Source: JBEDKD01 sp041172365 (GTDB taxonomy: Bacteria; Cyanobacteriota; Cyanobacteriia; Cyanobacteriales; Microcoleaceae). Taken from it: 9,392 nt of DNA. The notes under the pieces were generated by a model. The model was given only the letters and a program-made list of their open reading frames with translations, ran no database searches and was not told where the DNA came from. Numbering within the stretch: position 1 is the first letter of the stretch; each line of letters starts with the position of its first letter. Positions 1 through 5,585 of the stretch are shown one piece after another. Position numbers and translations under genes: made by a program. The stretch covers positions 1-9,392 of the forward strand of contig JBEDKD010000292.1 in NCBI GenBank assembly GCA_041172365.1. The letters run 5' to 3'.

Positions 1-29
1 CTTCCCTCTTCCTTCTTCCTTCTTCCTTC
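1..29. repeat. End of a TTCCTTC heptanucleotide array
   Basis: Four heptamers in register: TTCCCTC at 2-8, then three perfect TTCCTTC units at 9-29. It is the same unit in the same orientation as the long array at 3806-4057. The window edge cuts it, so its full length is unknown. It stops 25 bases before the cpcF start, where a core promoter would normally lie, so any cpcF promoter is either inside or upstream of the repeats, or is squeezed into 30-54. Heptanucleotide tandem repeats (STRR sequences) are a known cyanobacterial feature; this unit differs from the STRR consensus units I remember. Confidence 0.8.
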
Positions 30-54
30 TCTAATATGGAACTTTAAATTTACT

Positions 55-687
55 ATGAGTATTGGGCAATTAATTCGTGCGGTTGAAGAGGCGGATTCGG
101 CACTAAATCTTTTAAAAGCAGTGCAAAATTTAGCTGCCACTAAAGATGAGGAGGCGATTCCTATTTTAATTAAGGTGCTTGCATATAATAATCCGGGGGC
201 CGCGATCGCGGCGATTGATGGATTAGTAAAGATTGGGACTCCCGCGGTAGAACCACTGCTAAAATTAGATAGTTATAATTATGGAGCGCGCTCCTGGGCG
301 GTACGAGCGATCGCGGCAATAGGAGATCCGCGAGGTTTAGACATTTTACTCGATGCCACAATTAATGATTTTGCCTTGAGTGTGCGTCGTGCCGCGGCGA
401 AGGGTTTGGGATCTATCCATTGGGATTTATTACCCTCCCAAAAGATTTCTCAAGCACAATTACAAGCTTATCAAACGCTATTACAATCTACGACAGATCC
501 CGAATGGGTGGTGCGTTATGCCTCTGTTGTTGCTTTAGAAGGATTAGCGATCGCGGTTGTGGATAATCCGCCCCATTGGTTAGGAGAATTATTAACACAA
601 TTAGGGGAAATTGTCAAGAAAGATGTGACATTAGCTGTGAAAGCACGGGCATTATTCGCGCAAGAAAAATTGTCAAAAAAGTCTTAA
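55..687 (+). CDS. cpcF: HEAT-repeat phycocyanobilin lyase subunit, CpcF-type
   Basis: A 210-residue soluble protein made of alpha-helical HEAT-like repeats. In the CpcE/CpcF family the CpcF subunit pairs with CpcE to attach phycocyanobilin to the alpha subunit of phycocyanin. Supporting segments are NNPGAAIAAIDGL (45-57), the run around YNYGARSWAVRAIAAIGDPRG (74-94), SVRRAAAKGLGSIHW (109-123) and DPEWVVRYASVVALEGLA (148-165). Length fits CpcF (about 200-215) rather than the longer CpcE (about 270). No partner lyase or phycocyanin gene is visible, which is not unusual: in Synechocystis cpcE and cpcF are not together. The ATG has only a weak, distant GGAA upstream. Two perfect HIP1 octamers lie in the first half and a third near the end. 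Another HEAT-family lyase (PecF or NblB-like) is the main alternative. Confidence 0.78.
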   Translation: MSIGQLIRAVEEADSALNLLKAVQNLAATKDEEAIPILIKVLAYNNPGAAIAAIDGLVKIGTPAVEPLLKLDSYNYGARSWAVRAIAAIGDPRGLDILLDATINDFALSVRRAAAKGLGSIHWDLLPSQKISQAQLQAYQTLLQSTTDPEWVVRYASVVALEGLAIAVVDNPPHWLGELLTQLGEIVKKDVTLAVKARALFAQEKLSKKS

Positions 688-810
688 GAGAAAATCTGAG
701 TAATTGAGTTTTGGGTTAACCCTAAATCCCCTATCTAAAATTTGTAATAAGCCCTCCAGAGCTTATTACAAACGAAAATATGATTATTTAGCTAAAGCCA
801 ACGCGATCGC
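202..810. repeat. Four perfect HIP1 octamers
   Basis: Perfect GCGATCGC palindromes at 202-209, 307-314, 547-554 and 803-810, three inside cpcF and one in the DUF2103 gene. HIP1 is a highly iterated palindrome of many cyanobacterial genomes, so this supports the taxonomic assignment. Confidence 0.9.
741..772. terminator. 12-bp inverted repeat between convergent genes
   Basis: Left arm TTTGTAATAAGC (741-752), 8-base loop (753-760), right arm GCTTATTACAAA (761-772), perfect over 12 bp. On the minus strand the stem is followed by TTTT and begins about a dozen bases past the DUF2103 stop, so it best fits a Rho-independent terminator for that gene. On the plus strand, after cpcF, no T-run follows, so bidirectional use is possible but weaker. 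The stem is AT-rich. Confidence 0.6.
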
Positions 811-1095
811 GCTTTCTAAATCACCTTGACTAAGATGGGTTAATATAAAAACCTCTTGTACAGTTTTACCTTGTCTAGCAATGACTTTAAAACCACCACG
901 AATAGGTACAGAAATTCTTAAAGTTAAACGGGGAATATGACCTTTAACTTGACCAATAACACCCGGAGTAATCGTTTGAATGCCTTGATAATAGGTTAAT
1001 CGTTCTAAAATGGGTATTAAACCGTCGATGTGAGTAGAATGATTCCAAACAAGACGACCTTTGTTATTCGATTTGGCAGTGGATGAGGTACTCAT
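784..1095 (-). CDS. DUF2103 small predicted metal-binding protein
   Basis: A 103-residue soluble protein with no signal peptide or membrane segment. After a Ser/Lys/Asn-rich start (1-12), the conserved block GRLVWNHSTHIDGLIPIL (13-30) and the stretch TPGVIGQVKGH (43-53) match my recollection of the DUF2103 family, described in databases only as predicted metal-binding. Candidate ligands visible are H19, H22, H53 and H87. The ATG is preceded by AGGA with 8-base spacing, supporting this start. It lies 143 bp downstream of the kinase gene on the same strand, far enough for its own promoter. The molecular role is unknown. Confidence 0.72.
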   Translation of the reverse strand: MSTSSTAKSNNKGRLVWNHSTHIDGLIPILERLTYYQGIQTITPGVIGQVKGHIPRLTLRISVPIRGGFKVIARQGKTVQEVFILTHLSQGDLESAIALALAK

Positions 1096-1103
1096 GGCAA
1101 AAA

Positions 1104-1107
1104 TCCT
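1104..1107 (-). promoter_or_regulatory. Ribosome binding site of the DUF2103 gene
   Basis: AGGA on the minus strand, 8 bases before the ATG at 1095-1093. It supports the chosen start codon. Confidence 0.5.
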
Positions 1108-1179
1108 AATTCAACATACCCAGTGTAAGCAATGGGATCTCGCCTTGTACAGTCAAAACTGATGGAAAAGGGAAAACTT

Positions 1180-1199
1180 AAGATTTGAGGAGAAATCTT
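1180..1199 (-). terminator. Weak hairpin downstream of the kinase gene
   Basis: AAGATTT (1180-1186) and AAATCTT (1193-1199) form a 7-bp stem around GAGGAG, about 40 bases past the kinase stop. On the minus strand it is followed by AAGTTTT. The stem is almost all A/T, so termination would be inefficient and read-through into DUF2103 is plausible. Confidence 0.35.
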
Positions 1200-1238
1200 T
1201 TCTCTCCCCCATATTTAAAATCGAAAAAACAAAATATA

Positions 1239-3311
1239 TTAGGGCGGCATTTGCCAAATTTTGATGGTTTGATCCAGACTGACACTAATAATGGTTTTAG
1301 CATCACGACTGATATCGACTTGGGTAATGACTTGGGGATGAGCTAAAAGAGTATTAACCAGTTGCAGTTTCCCATTTTTAAATTTCCAAACTTGAAGGGT
1401 GTCACCACCACTGACCAAAGTTTGACCATTACTACTAAACGCGAGAGATTTCACGGAACTACTCTCGACGGTATCCATAACTTTCCCGGTTTGCAGATTC
1501 CACACTTTAATTTTATTATCGCCACCACTACTGACCAAGAAATTACCATAAATTGCCAGGGAATAAATGGGGCCTTCATGGGCTTTGATCGCGCGAATAC
1601 TTTGCCATTTGGAGAGATTCCACCAACGCAAAATTTTATCTTCACTTCCACTCACTAAGACTTGACTATCACGACTAATTGCCAGGGCATTAATTGTAGC
1701 CTTAGTACCAGTAATAACACGGAGTTTAATCCCTTTTTGTAGATTCCAAACAATAATATTCTTATCTTCACCTGCACTAAAAATATATTGACCATTAGGA
1801 CTAATCTCGACAGCATTAACCGGACTTTGATGGTCCTTGAGTGTGAACATTCGCATACGTTCTGGAGCATTCTGGAGATTCCAGATCATCACTCGTTTAT
1901 CTTGATGACTACTGACTAAAATCTTGCCATTAGGACTTAAAGCCAGTGCTCGCCCCCCATCTGAACCCGGTAATGTCTGGAGAAGTTGACCATTTTTGGC
2001 ATTCCAGATTTTAATCCTTTGATCGCTGGCGGTAATTACAGTATTGCCATTAGGACTTAAAACCATCGAGCGGATCGGAGATGAATCATTAAAAGTTTGT
2101 TGTAAAAATTGCAGACTAGAAGAAGCCTGCATCAACCAGATAGGATTAGTAGGAAAAGCACTATAGCGCATCACACCATAAATTTGAGTCCCCGTTAAAC
2201 CCATCAAGAAAACCGCGCCTCCCGCCCAAAAAACGGGTTTCCAATCAAATTCAGTAGTGCGACGATAACCAGTTTTCTTACCATCTTTAACATCAGTACG
2301 ATTACCCGTACTCGACTTGCTGCTCGCCTGAGTAGATTGGGTTGAGTTTGGAGCTCTTAAATTAGGGCTAGTGGGAATATCAGTCGTAGACGGACCCGCA
2401 TTCAAATCAATTTCCGCCAAACACTGCATAATCATCTGGGGATTTTGAGGACGATTGCCAGGAAAGGGAGCCATCAAATAATCAATGACATCCGCGACTT
2501 GAGAGTGAATATGGGGGGCCGCCTTACGCCACATTAACTTACCTGTACGCGGATTTTCAGGGAAAGCCGTTGGCGGTTTCCCTGTCAATAAAAATATAAA
2601 GGTGCGCCCCAAAGCAAAGAAATCCGATTGAGGTACAGCCTTTCCCTGAGTTTGTTCTTGAGGGGTATAACCCGGAGAAACAATACCCGTAATATTCTGC
2701 CCCTGATCAACCTTCACCATGTAAGTCTTGGAGACTTCCCGTGCCGTCCCAAAGTCAATCAATACCAATTGACCATTGGGCTTACACATAATATTTTGGG
2801 GCTTAATATCACGGTGAAAATATTGGAGACGGTGAACCTGATCCAATATTTCCGTTAATTGTTTTAACCAATCCAAACATTGATCCTGGGTAATTGGCTT
2901 ACCACGACTTTTCAGCCAATCTTGCAAATTTGCACCCTCAATCTTTTCCATCACTAAACAGTGATAGACCTCTTTGGCATTAGCAGGACTAAAGGTAAAA
3001 TAACCATCGGTGTCAACTCTGGGAATACCCGGATGATGTAACCGACTTAAAACATCCGCCTCTTGTTTAAACAGGGCTACCGCTTTGGGATGAGATTTGA
3101 GAAGGACTTTTAAAACTTCACGAGTTCCCTTTTTGAGGTCCTCGATTTCATAAGTCTTACCAAACCCACCCCCACCAAGAGGAGCTACGAGCCGATAACG
3201 ACCTTGCAACAGAAGTTCCGAGCCGCAAGAACGACAAGTTGAGCCGTCAGCATTGGACGGATCGGAAGGATTTGGGCATTTGGGATTGAGGCAATAACTC
3301 ACAGCAGCCAC
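1239..3311 (-). CDS. Membrane-anchored Ser/Thr protein kinase with WD40 propeller
   Basis: A 690-residue Hanks-type kinase with four parts. (1) An N-terminal four-Cys motif, C7/C12 and C26/C29, as in a subset of cyanobacterial kinases. (2) A kinase domain at about 38-300: glycine loop LGGGGFGKTY (45-54), candidate ATP-anchoring K68 and E84, catalytic HRDIKPQN (166-173), DFG (186-188), SPGYTPQEQ (212-220), D230 and R287. All key residues are present, so it should be active. (3) A Ser/Thr/Asn/Lys-rich linker (about 305-355) and one hydrophobic segment (about 359-381) with basic residues on its N-terminal side. (4) A C-terminal propeller whose blades end at IKIWN 433, VMIWN 474, IIVWN 519, LRWWN 561, IKVWN 601, LQVWK 639 and IKIWQ 683, i.e. 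seven blades. The start is GTG; a second GTG at 3302-3300 would give MSYCLNPKC, closer to what I recall of homologous starts. An in-frame TGA upstream at 3326-3324 rules out longer forms. Target unknown. Confidence 0.9.
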   Translation of the reverse strand: MAAVSYCLNPKCPNPSDPSNADGSTCRSCGSELLLQGRYRLVAPLGGGGFGKTYEIEDLKKGTREVLKVLLKSHPKAVALFKQEADVLSRLHHPGIPRVDTDGYFTFSPANAKEVYHCLVMEKIEGANLQDWLKSRGKPITQDQCLDWLKQLTEILDQVHRLQYFHRDIKPQNIMCKPNGQLVLIDFGTAREVSKTYMVKVDQGQNITGIVSPGYTPQEQTQGKAVPQSDFFALGRTFIFLLTGKPPTAFPENPRTGKLMWRKAAPHIHSQVADVIDYLMAPFPGNRPQNPQMIMQCLAEIDLNAGPSTTDIPTSPNLRAPNSTQSTQASSKSSTGNRTDVKDGKKTGYRRTTEFDWKPVFWAGGAVFLMGLTGTQIYGVMRYSAFPTNPIWLMQASSSLQFLQQTFNDSSPIRSMVLSPNGNTVITASDQRIKIWNAKNGQLLQTLPGSDGGRALALSPNGKILVSSHQDKRVMIWNLQNAPERMRMFTLKDHQSPVNAVEISPNGQYIFSAGEDKNIIVWNLQKGIKLRVITGTKATINALAISRDSQVLVSGSEDKILRWWNLSKWQSIRAIKAHEGPIYSLAIYGNFLVSSGGDNKIKVWNLQTGKVMDTVESSSVKSLAFSSNGQTLVSGGDTLQVWKFKNGKLQLVNTLLAHPQVITQVDISRDAKTIISVSLDQTIKIWQMPP

Positions 3312-3344
3312 ATAACGCTGATTTCAGAATTCTCGTCCAAGTTC

Positions 3345-3350
3345 ACTATA
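3345..3350 (-). promoter_or_regulatory. Possible -10 element for the kinase gene
   Basis: TATAGT on the minus strand, about 34 bases upstream of the first GTG. No good -35 hexamer is visible at standard spacing, so this is only a candidate. Confidence 0.25.
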
Positions 3351-3418
3351 ACTTGCACTGCTTCCATCTAACTAGGGGTTTATACTTTTTTGGCAATAAG
3401 CTCTCAGTGCTTTGGGCG

Positions 3419-3459
3419 GCACACGCTGGCTCCGCGGTGTCCAAAAGATGTTTTGGACA
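3419..3459. repeat. Two overlapping, mutually exclusive hairpins
   Basis: Hairpin B is a perfect 9-bp stem, TGTCCAAAA (3438-3446) with TTTTGGACA (3451-3459), loop GATG. Hairpin A is imperfect: GCACACGC (3419-3426) with GCGGTGTCC (3434-3442), one bulge and a mismatch. They share TGTCC at 3438-3442, so both cannot form at once. No T-run follows either. It could be a short dispersed palindromic element or a leader structure of the kinase mRNA. Confidence 0.5.
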
Positions 3460-3685
3460 AGATACGCGATTAAATACTCACCCATAACTTTAATTTTACT
3501 TACCTAAGTTCCCTAGGGGATCAGGGCTTGGAACCCCTACTCCATTATGTCTTATGTTGACCGAGGGAAGGTAAGCCCCCTTCAGGTGTGAGATTTTAGA
3601 TGTTAGGTTTGAGGTTTCAGGGGGAAGTGGAGGATTTACTAGGAGGACTATTTTCCAGAATTTTCCGTAAAATGCCAGTAATTAT

Positions 3686-3714
3686 TTGACAAGACGTAAA
3701 ACAATCGAGATAAT
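3686..3714 (+). promoter_or_regulatory. Near-consensus sigma70 promoter facing the array
   Basis: TTGACA (3686-3691), a 17-base spacer, then GATAAT (3709-3714): a perfect -35 and a one-mismatch -10 at ideal spacing, the best match I found in the window. Expected transcription start is about 3720-3722. No plus-strand gene follows: transcription would cross a possible small hairpin (3726-3764), the heptamer array, and then run antisense to cax. Confidence 0.6.
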
Positions 3715-3725
3715 CCGCTAGAATC

Positions 3726-3764
3726 AGGAAAGTCATAAATTCAAAGTATCAGTTAAGCTTTCCT
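3726..3764 (+). other. Possible short-RNA hairpin after the promoter
   Basis: AGGAAAG (3726-3732) can pair with CTTTCCT (3758-3764), followed by TTTCAGTTTTT. With the promoter at 3686-3714 this could define a transcript of about 55 bases ending near 3775. The 25-base loop is long for a terminator, so this is tentative. Confidence 0.25.
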
Positions 3765-3805
3765 TTTCAGTTTTTCACCTAAGACCTATCAAACTTAACA
3801 TCTTC

Positions 3806-4057
3806 TTCCTTCTTCCTTCTTCGCTCTTCCTTCTTCGCTCTTCCTTCTTCGCTCTTCCTTCTTCGCTCTTCCTTCTTCCTTCTTCCTTCTTCCTTCTTCG
3901 CTCTTCCTTCTTCCTTCTTCCTTCTTCGCTCTTCCTTCTTCCTTCTTCCTCCTTCCTTCTTCCTTCTTCCTTCTTCCTTCTTCGCTCTTCCTTCTTCCTT
4001 CTTCGCTCTTCCTTCTTCCTTCTTCCTCCTTCCTCCTTCCTTCTTCCTTCTTCCTTC
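3806..4057. repeat. Heptanucleotide tandem array, 36 units
   Basis: Thirty-six uninterrupted 7-bp units by hand parsing: 25 TTCCTTC, eight TTCGCTC (starting 3820, 3834, 3848, 3862, 3897, 3925, 3981, 4002) and three TTCCTCC (3946, 4023, 4030). From 3813 to 3868 TTCCTTC and TTCGCTC alternate strictly, giving a 14-bp higher-order repeat. The plus strand contains no A inside the array, so no stop codon can occur in any of six frames; a minus-strand low-complexity Lys/Glu/Arg/Gly reading frame results and is not a credible gene. The array ends 10 bases from the cax stop codon. It resembles cyanobacterial STRR heptamer repeats in type. Confidence 0.95.
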
Positions 4058-4067
4058 TTCGTTACTT

Positions 4068-5159
4068 CTAAGAGACAGGATGGAAGTAAAAGGCAAATCC
4101 TAAAACAGTATAAGCCGCTAAGAGGAGAATCCCTTCTAACCAGTTGGACTTGCCGTCAGAACTAATCGAATTAGCAATAAATACGGATACCGCGACCGCG
4201 ATCAATTCAAAGGGATTAAAGTTTAAATCCATTGGTTGACCCAAAATTAACCCTACCAGCACTAAAACAGGTGCGACAAATAAGGCAATTTGTAAACTAG
4301 ATCCTACCGCGACGGAAACCGATAAATCCATTTTATTTTTCATCGCGACTGTCACCGCGGTCGCGTGTTCTGCCGCGTTACCAATAATGGGGACTAAAAT
4401 TACCCCCGTAAACAACGCGGTTAAACCTAAAGTCGCGGTTGCCTCTTCTAAGGTATCGACTAATAATTCTGACTCTACTGCGACGGCTAAGGTTGCAGCT
4501 AAGAGGACTCCGATCCATAGCAATATCTTAGGCTTATGAGGGGTATTTTCTTGATTTTCTTCCTCTTCTTGCTCTACGATCGCGACATCATAGAGATAAG
4601 TATGAGTTTTCATAGAAAAAAGAAGGGTCAAAACATAAACCACCATTAAAACGATCGCGACGGCACTAGACAATTTTTGCATAATGGGTTCGGCGATCCC
4701 AGGGGAGGTGACATTGAGGGCCGTTGGTAATAAAATCGCGATCACCGCGAGATTCATCGCGGAGGCATTCAAACGGGCGACAATGGGTGGGAATTCTTGC
4801 TCTTTAAAGCGTAACCCCCCCAAAAACATAGATAATCCCATCACCAATAATAAGTTCCCAATAATGGAACCCGTAATACTGGCCTTGACGACATCAATCA
4901 GTCCCGCGTTGAGGGCGACAATACCAATAATCAATTCTGTGGCATTGCCAAAAGTCGCGTTAAGTAACCCTCCTAAATTGGGACCGAGGACAACCGAGAT
5001 TTCTTCGGTCGCGGTTCCCATCCATGCCGCGAGGGGGATAATCGCCAAGCCGGAGGTGATAAAGATCATGGATGATCCCCAGTGTAAAAAGTGGGCTGCG
5101 ATGGATATGGGCAGAAACACCAACAGTGCTGAGATAATTGTGTTTGTATTGAGCTTCAT
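4068..5159 (-). CDS. cax: Ca2+/H+ antiporter of the CaCA/CAX family
   Basis: A 363-residue polytopic inner-membrane protein that should exchange cytoplasmic Ca2+ for protons. Two homologous halves each carry the family signature: GNATELIIGIVAL (71-83, key E75) and GNAAEHATAVTVAMKNKMD (260-278, key E264). The second is followed by SVAVGSSLQIALFVAP (282-297). The halves are separated by an acidic hydrophilic loop (about 194-208, with EEEE at 198-201), as in CAX exchangers. About eleven hydrophobic segments are visible and the length is normal (Synechocystis homologue about 370). No Shine-Dalgarno sequence is seen before the ATG. It is divergent from the GH57 gene. Its codons are strikingly rich in CGCG (18 occurrences by eye), mostly NNC followed by the Ala codon GCG. 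Only 10 bases separate its stop from the heptamer array, and no hairpin terminator is seen before the array. Confidence 0.93.
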   Translation of the reverse strand: MKLNTNTIISALLVFLPISIAAHFLHWGSSMIFITSGLAIIPLAAWMGTATEEISVVLGPNLGGLLNATFGNATELIIGIVALNAGLIDVVKASITGSIIGNLLLVMGLSMFLGGLRFKEQEFPPIVARLNASAMNLAVIAILLPTALNVTSPGIAEPIMQKLSSAVAIVLMVVYVLTLLFSMKTHTYLYDVAIVEQEEEENQENTPHKPKILLWIGVLLAATLAVAVESELLVDTLEEATATLGLTALFTGVILVPIIGNAAEHATAVTVAMKNKMDLSVSVAVGSSLQIALFVAPVLVLVGLILGQPMDLNFNPFELIAVAVSVFIANSISSDGKSNWLEGILLLAAYTVLGFAFYFHPVS

Positions 5160-5585
5160 GGGTAAATTTTAAGCTTTTTGATCAACTCTTACGCACTGTC
5201 ACCAAAGAAACTAGATTTTTCACGTCAGACTGAGAATTTTTGGTACAGGAAACGACTGAGAGCGTAAGTTCTATAGATTTTAGGTTTTTTCGGGTACTTT
5301 TGCATTAATACAGAACCCTAGATTACCTAAAAATACAACTTGTTACAATATAATACTACATTTTTTGCCAAATCTTAAATTTTTCGTAGTTTTCCCATAG
5401 GACTCAGATAAAGGCTTTTAGAATCCTAAATGTCAAACTTCAACATTGAGTCTGTCACCATAGACTCCTTTCTCTGTTGCCACCCTTAAGTGCATGACAT
5501 TACAGGAATTGAAAATGCGTGGGTTGGTTTTATTCTGTCTCGTAAATTGTTGATTTTTTTGTTGTCTTTGTGAGGATACGATCGC
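5160..5585. promoter_or_regulatory. Divergent intergenic region cax / GH57
   Basis: A 426-bp AT-rich region with no open frame of coding character. A TATAAT at 5349-5354 (+) is the best -10 for the GH57 gene, without a clear -35, and would give a leader of about 225 bases. Upstream is a nested inverted repeat: TTTTAGGT (5278-5285) with ACCTAAAA (5325-5332), enclosing GGGT (5292-5295) with ACCC (5315-5318), with 6 bases between the pairs on both sides. GAGTCT (5448-5453) pairs with AGACTC (5462-5467). CTGTCACCA occurs twice (5196-5204, 5452-5460). No known riboswitch was recognised. Confidence 0.45.
5572..5576 (+). promoter_or_regulatory. Ribosome binding site of the GH57 gene
   Basis: GAGGA with 9 bases to the ATG at 5586. 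The spacer includes CGATCGC, seven bases of a HIP1 site directly abutting the start codon. Confidence 0.65.

Larger units (their letters stand above)
3312..3685. other. Gene-free upstream region of the kinase
   Basis: No open frame with coding character is seen on either strand. The region contains the paired hairpins at 3419-3459, a block with CCCCCT and AGGGGG about 40 bases apart near 3577-3625 that could pair, and a 10-base-period direct repeat of ATTTTCC near 3650-3667. No tRNA or recognised RNA family was seen. Confidence 0.5.

Noticed and set aside
713..722. GGGTTAACCC palindrome after cpcF
   Set aside because: A 10-bp palindrome with no loop or T-run and no partner site; could be chance.
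1362..1870. Several short frames on both strands inside the WD40 region
   Set aside because: They are off-frame shadows of the repeat-rich WD40 coding sequence.
3806..4057. CRISPR array
   Set aside because: Units are 7 bp head-to-tail with no spacers and no cas gene nearby.
4068..4070. Read-through of the cax stop into the array to give a repeat tail
   Set aside because: In the cax frame a TAA follows one codon after the TAG, so read-through would not reach the repeats.
3779..4096. Minus-strand 105-residue Lys/Glu/Arg/Gly-rich reading frame over the array
   Set aside because: It starts at a TTG inside cax and exists only because the heptamer array cannot contain stop codons; no ribosome binding site or non-repeat coding sequence.
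4684..5172. Plus-strand 162-codon open frame opposite cax
   Set aside because: It is the antisense shadow of a clear transporter gene; no family resemblance.
5196..5460. CTGTCACCA direct repeats as an attachment-site pair
   Set aside because: Only 9 bp, 256 bp apart, with no integrase or mobile gene; likely coincidence.
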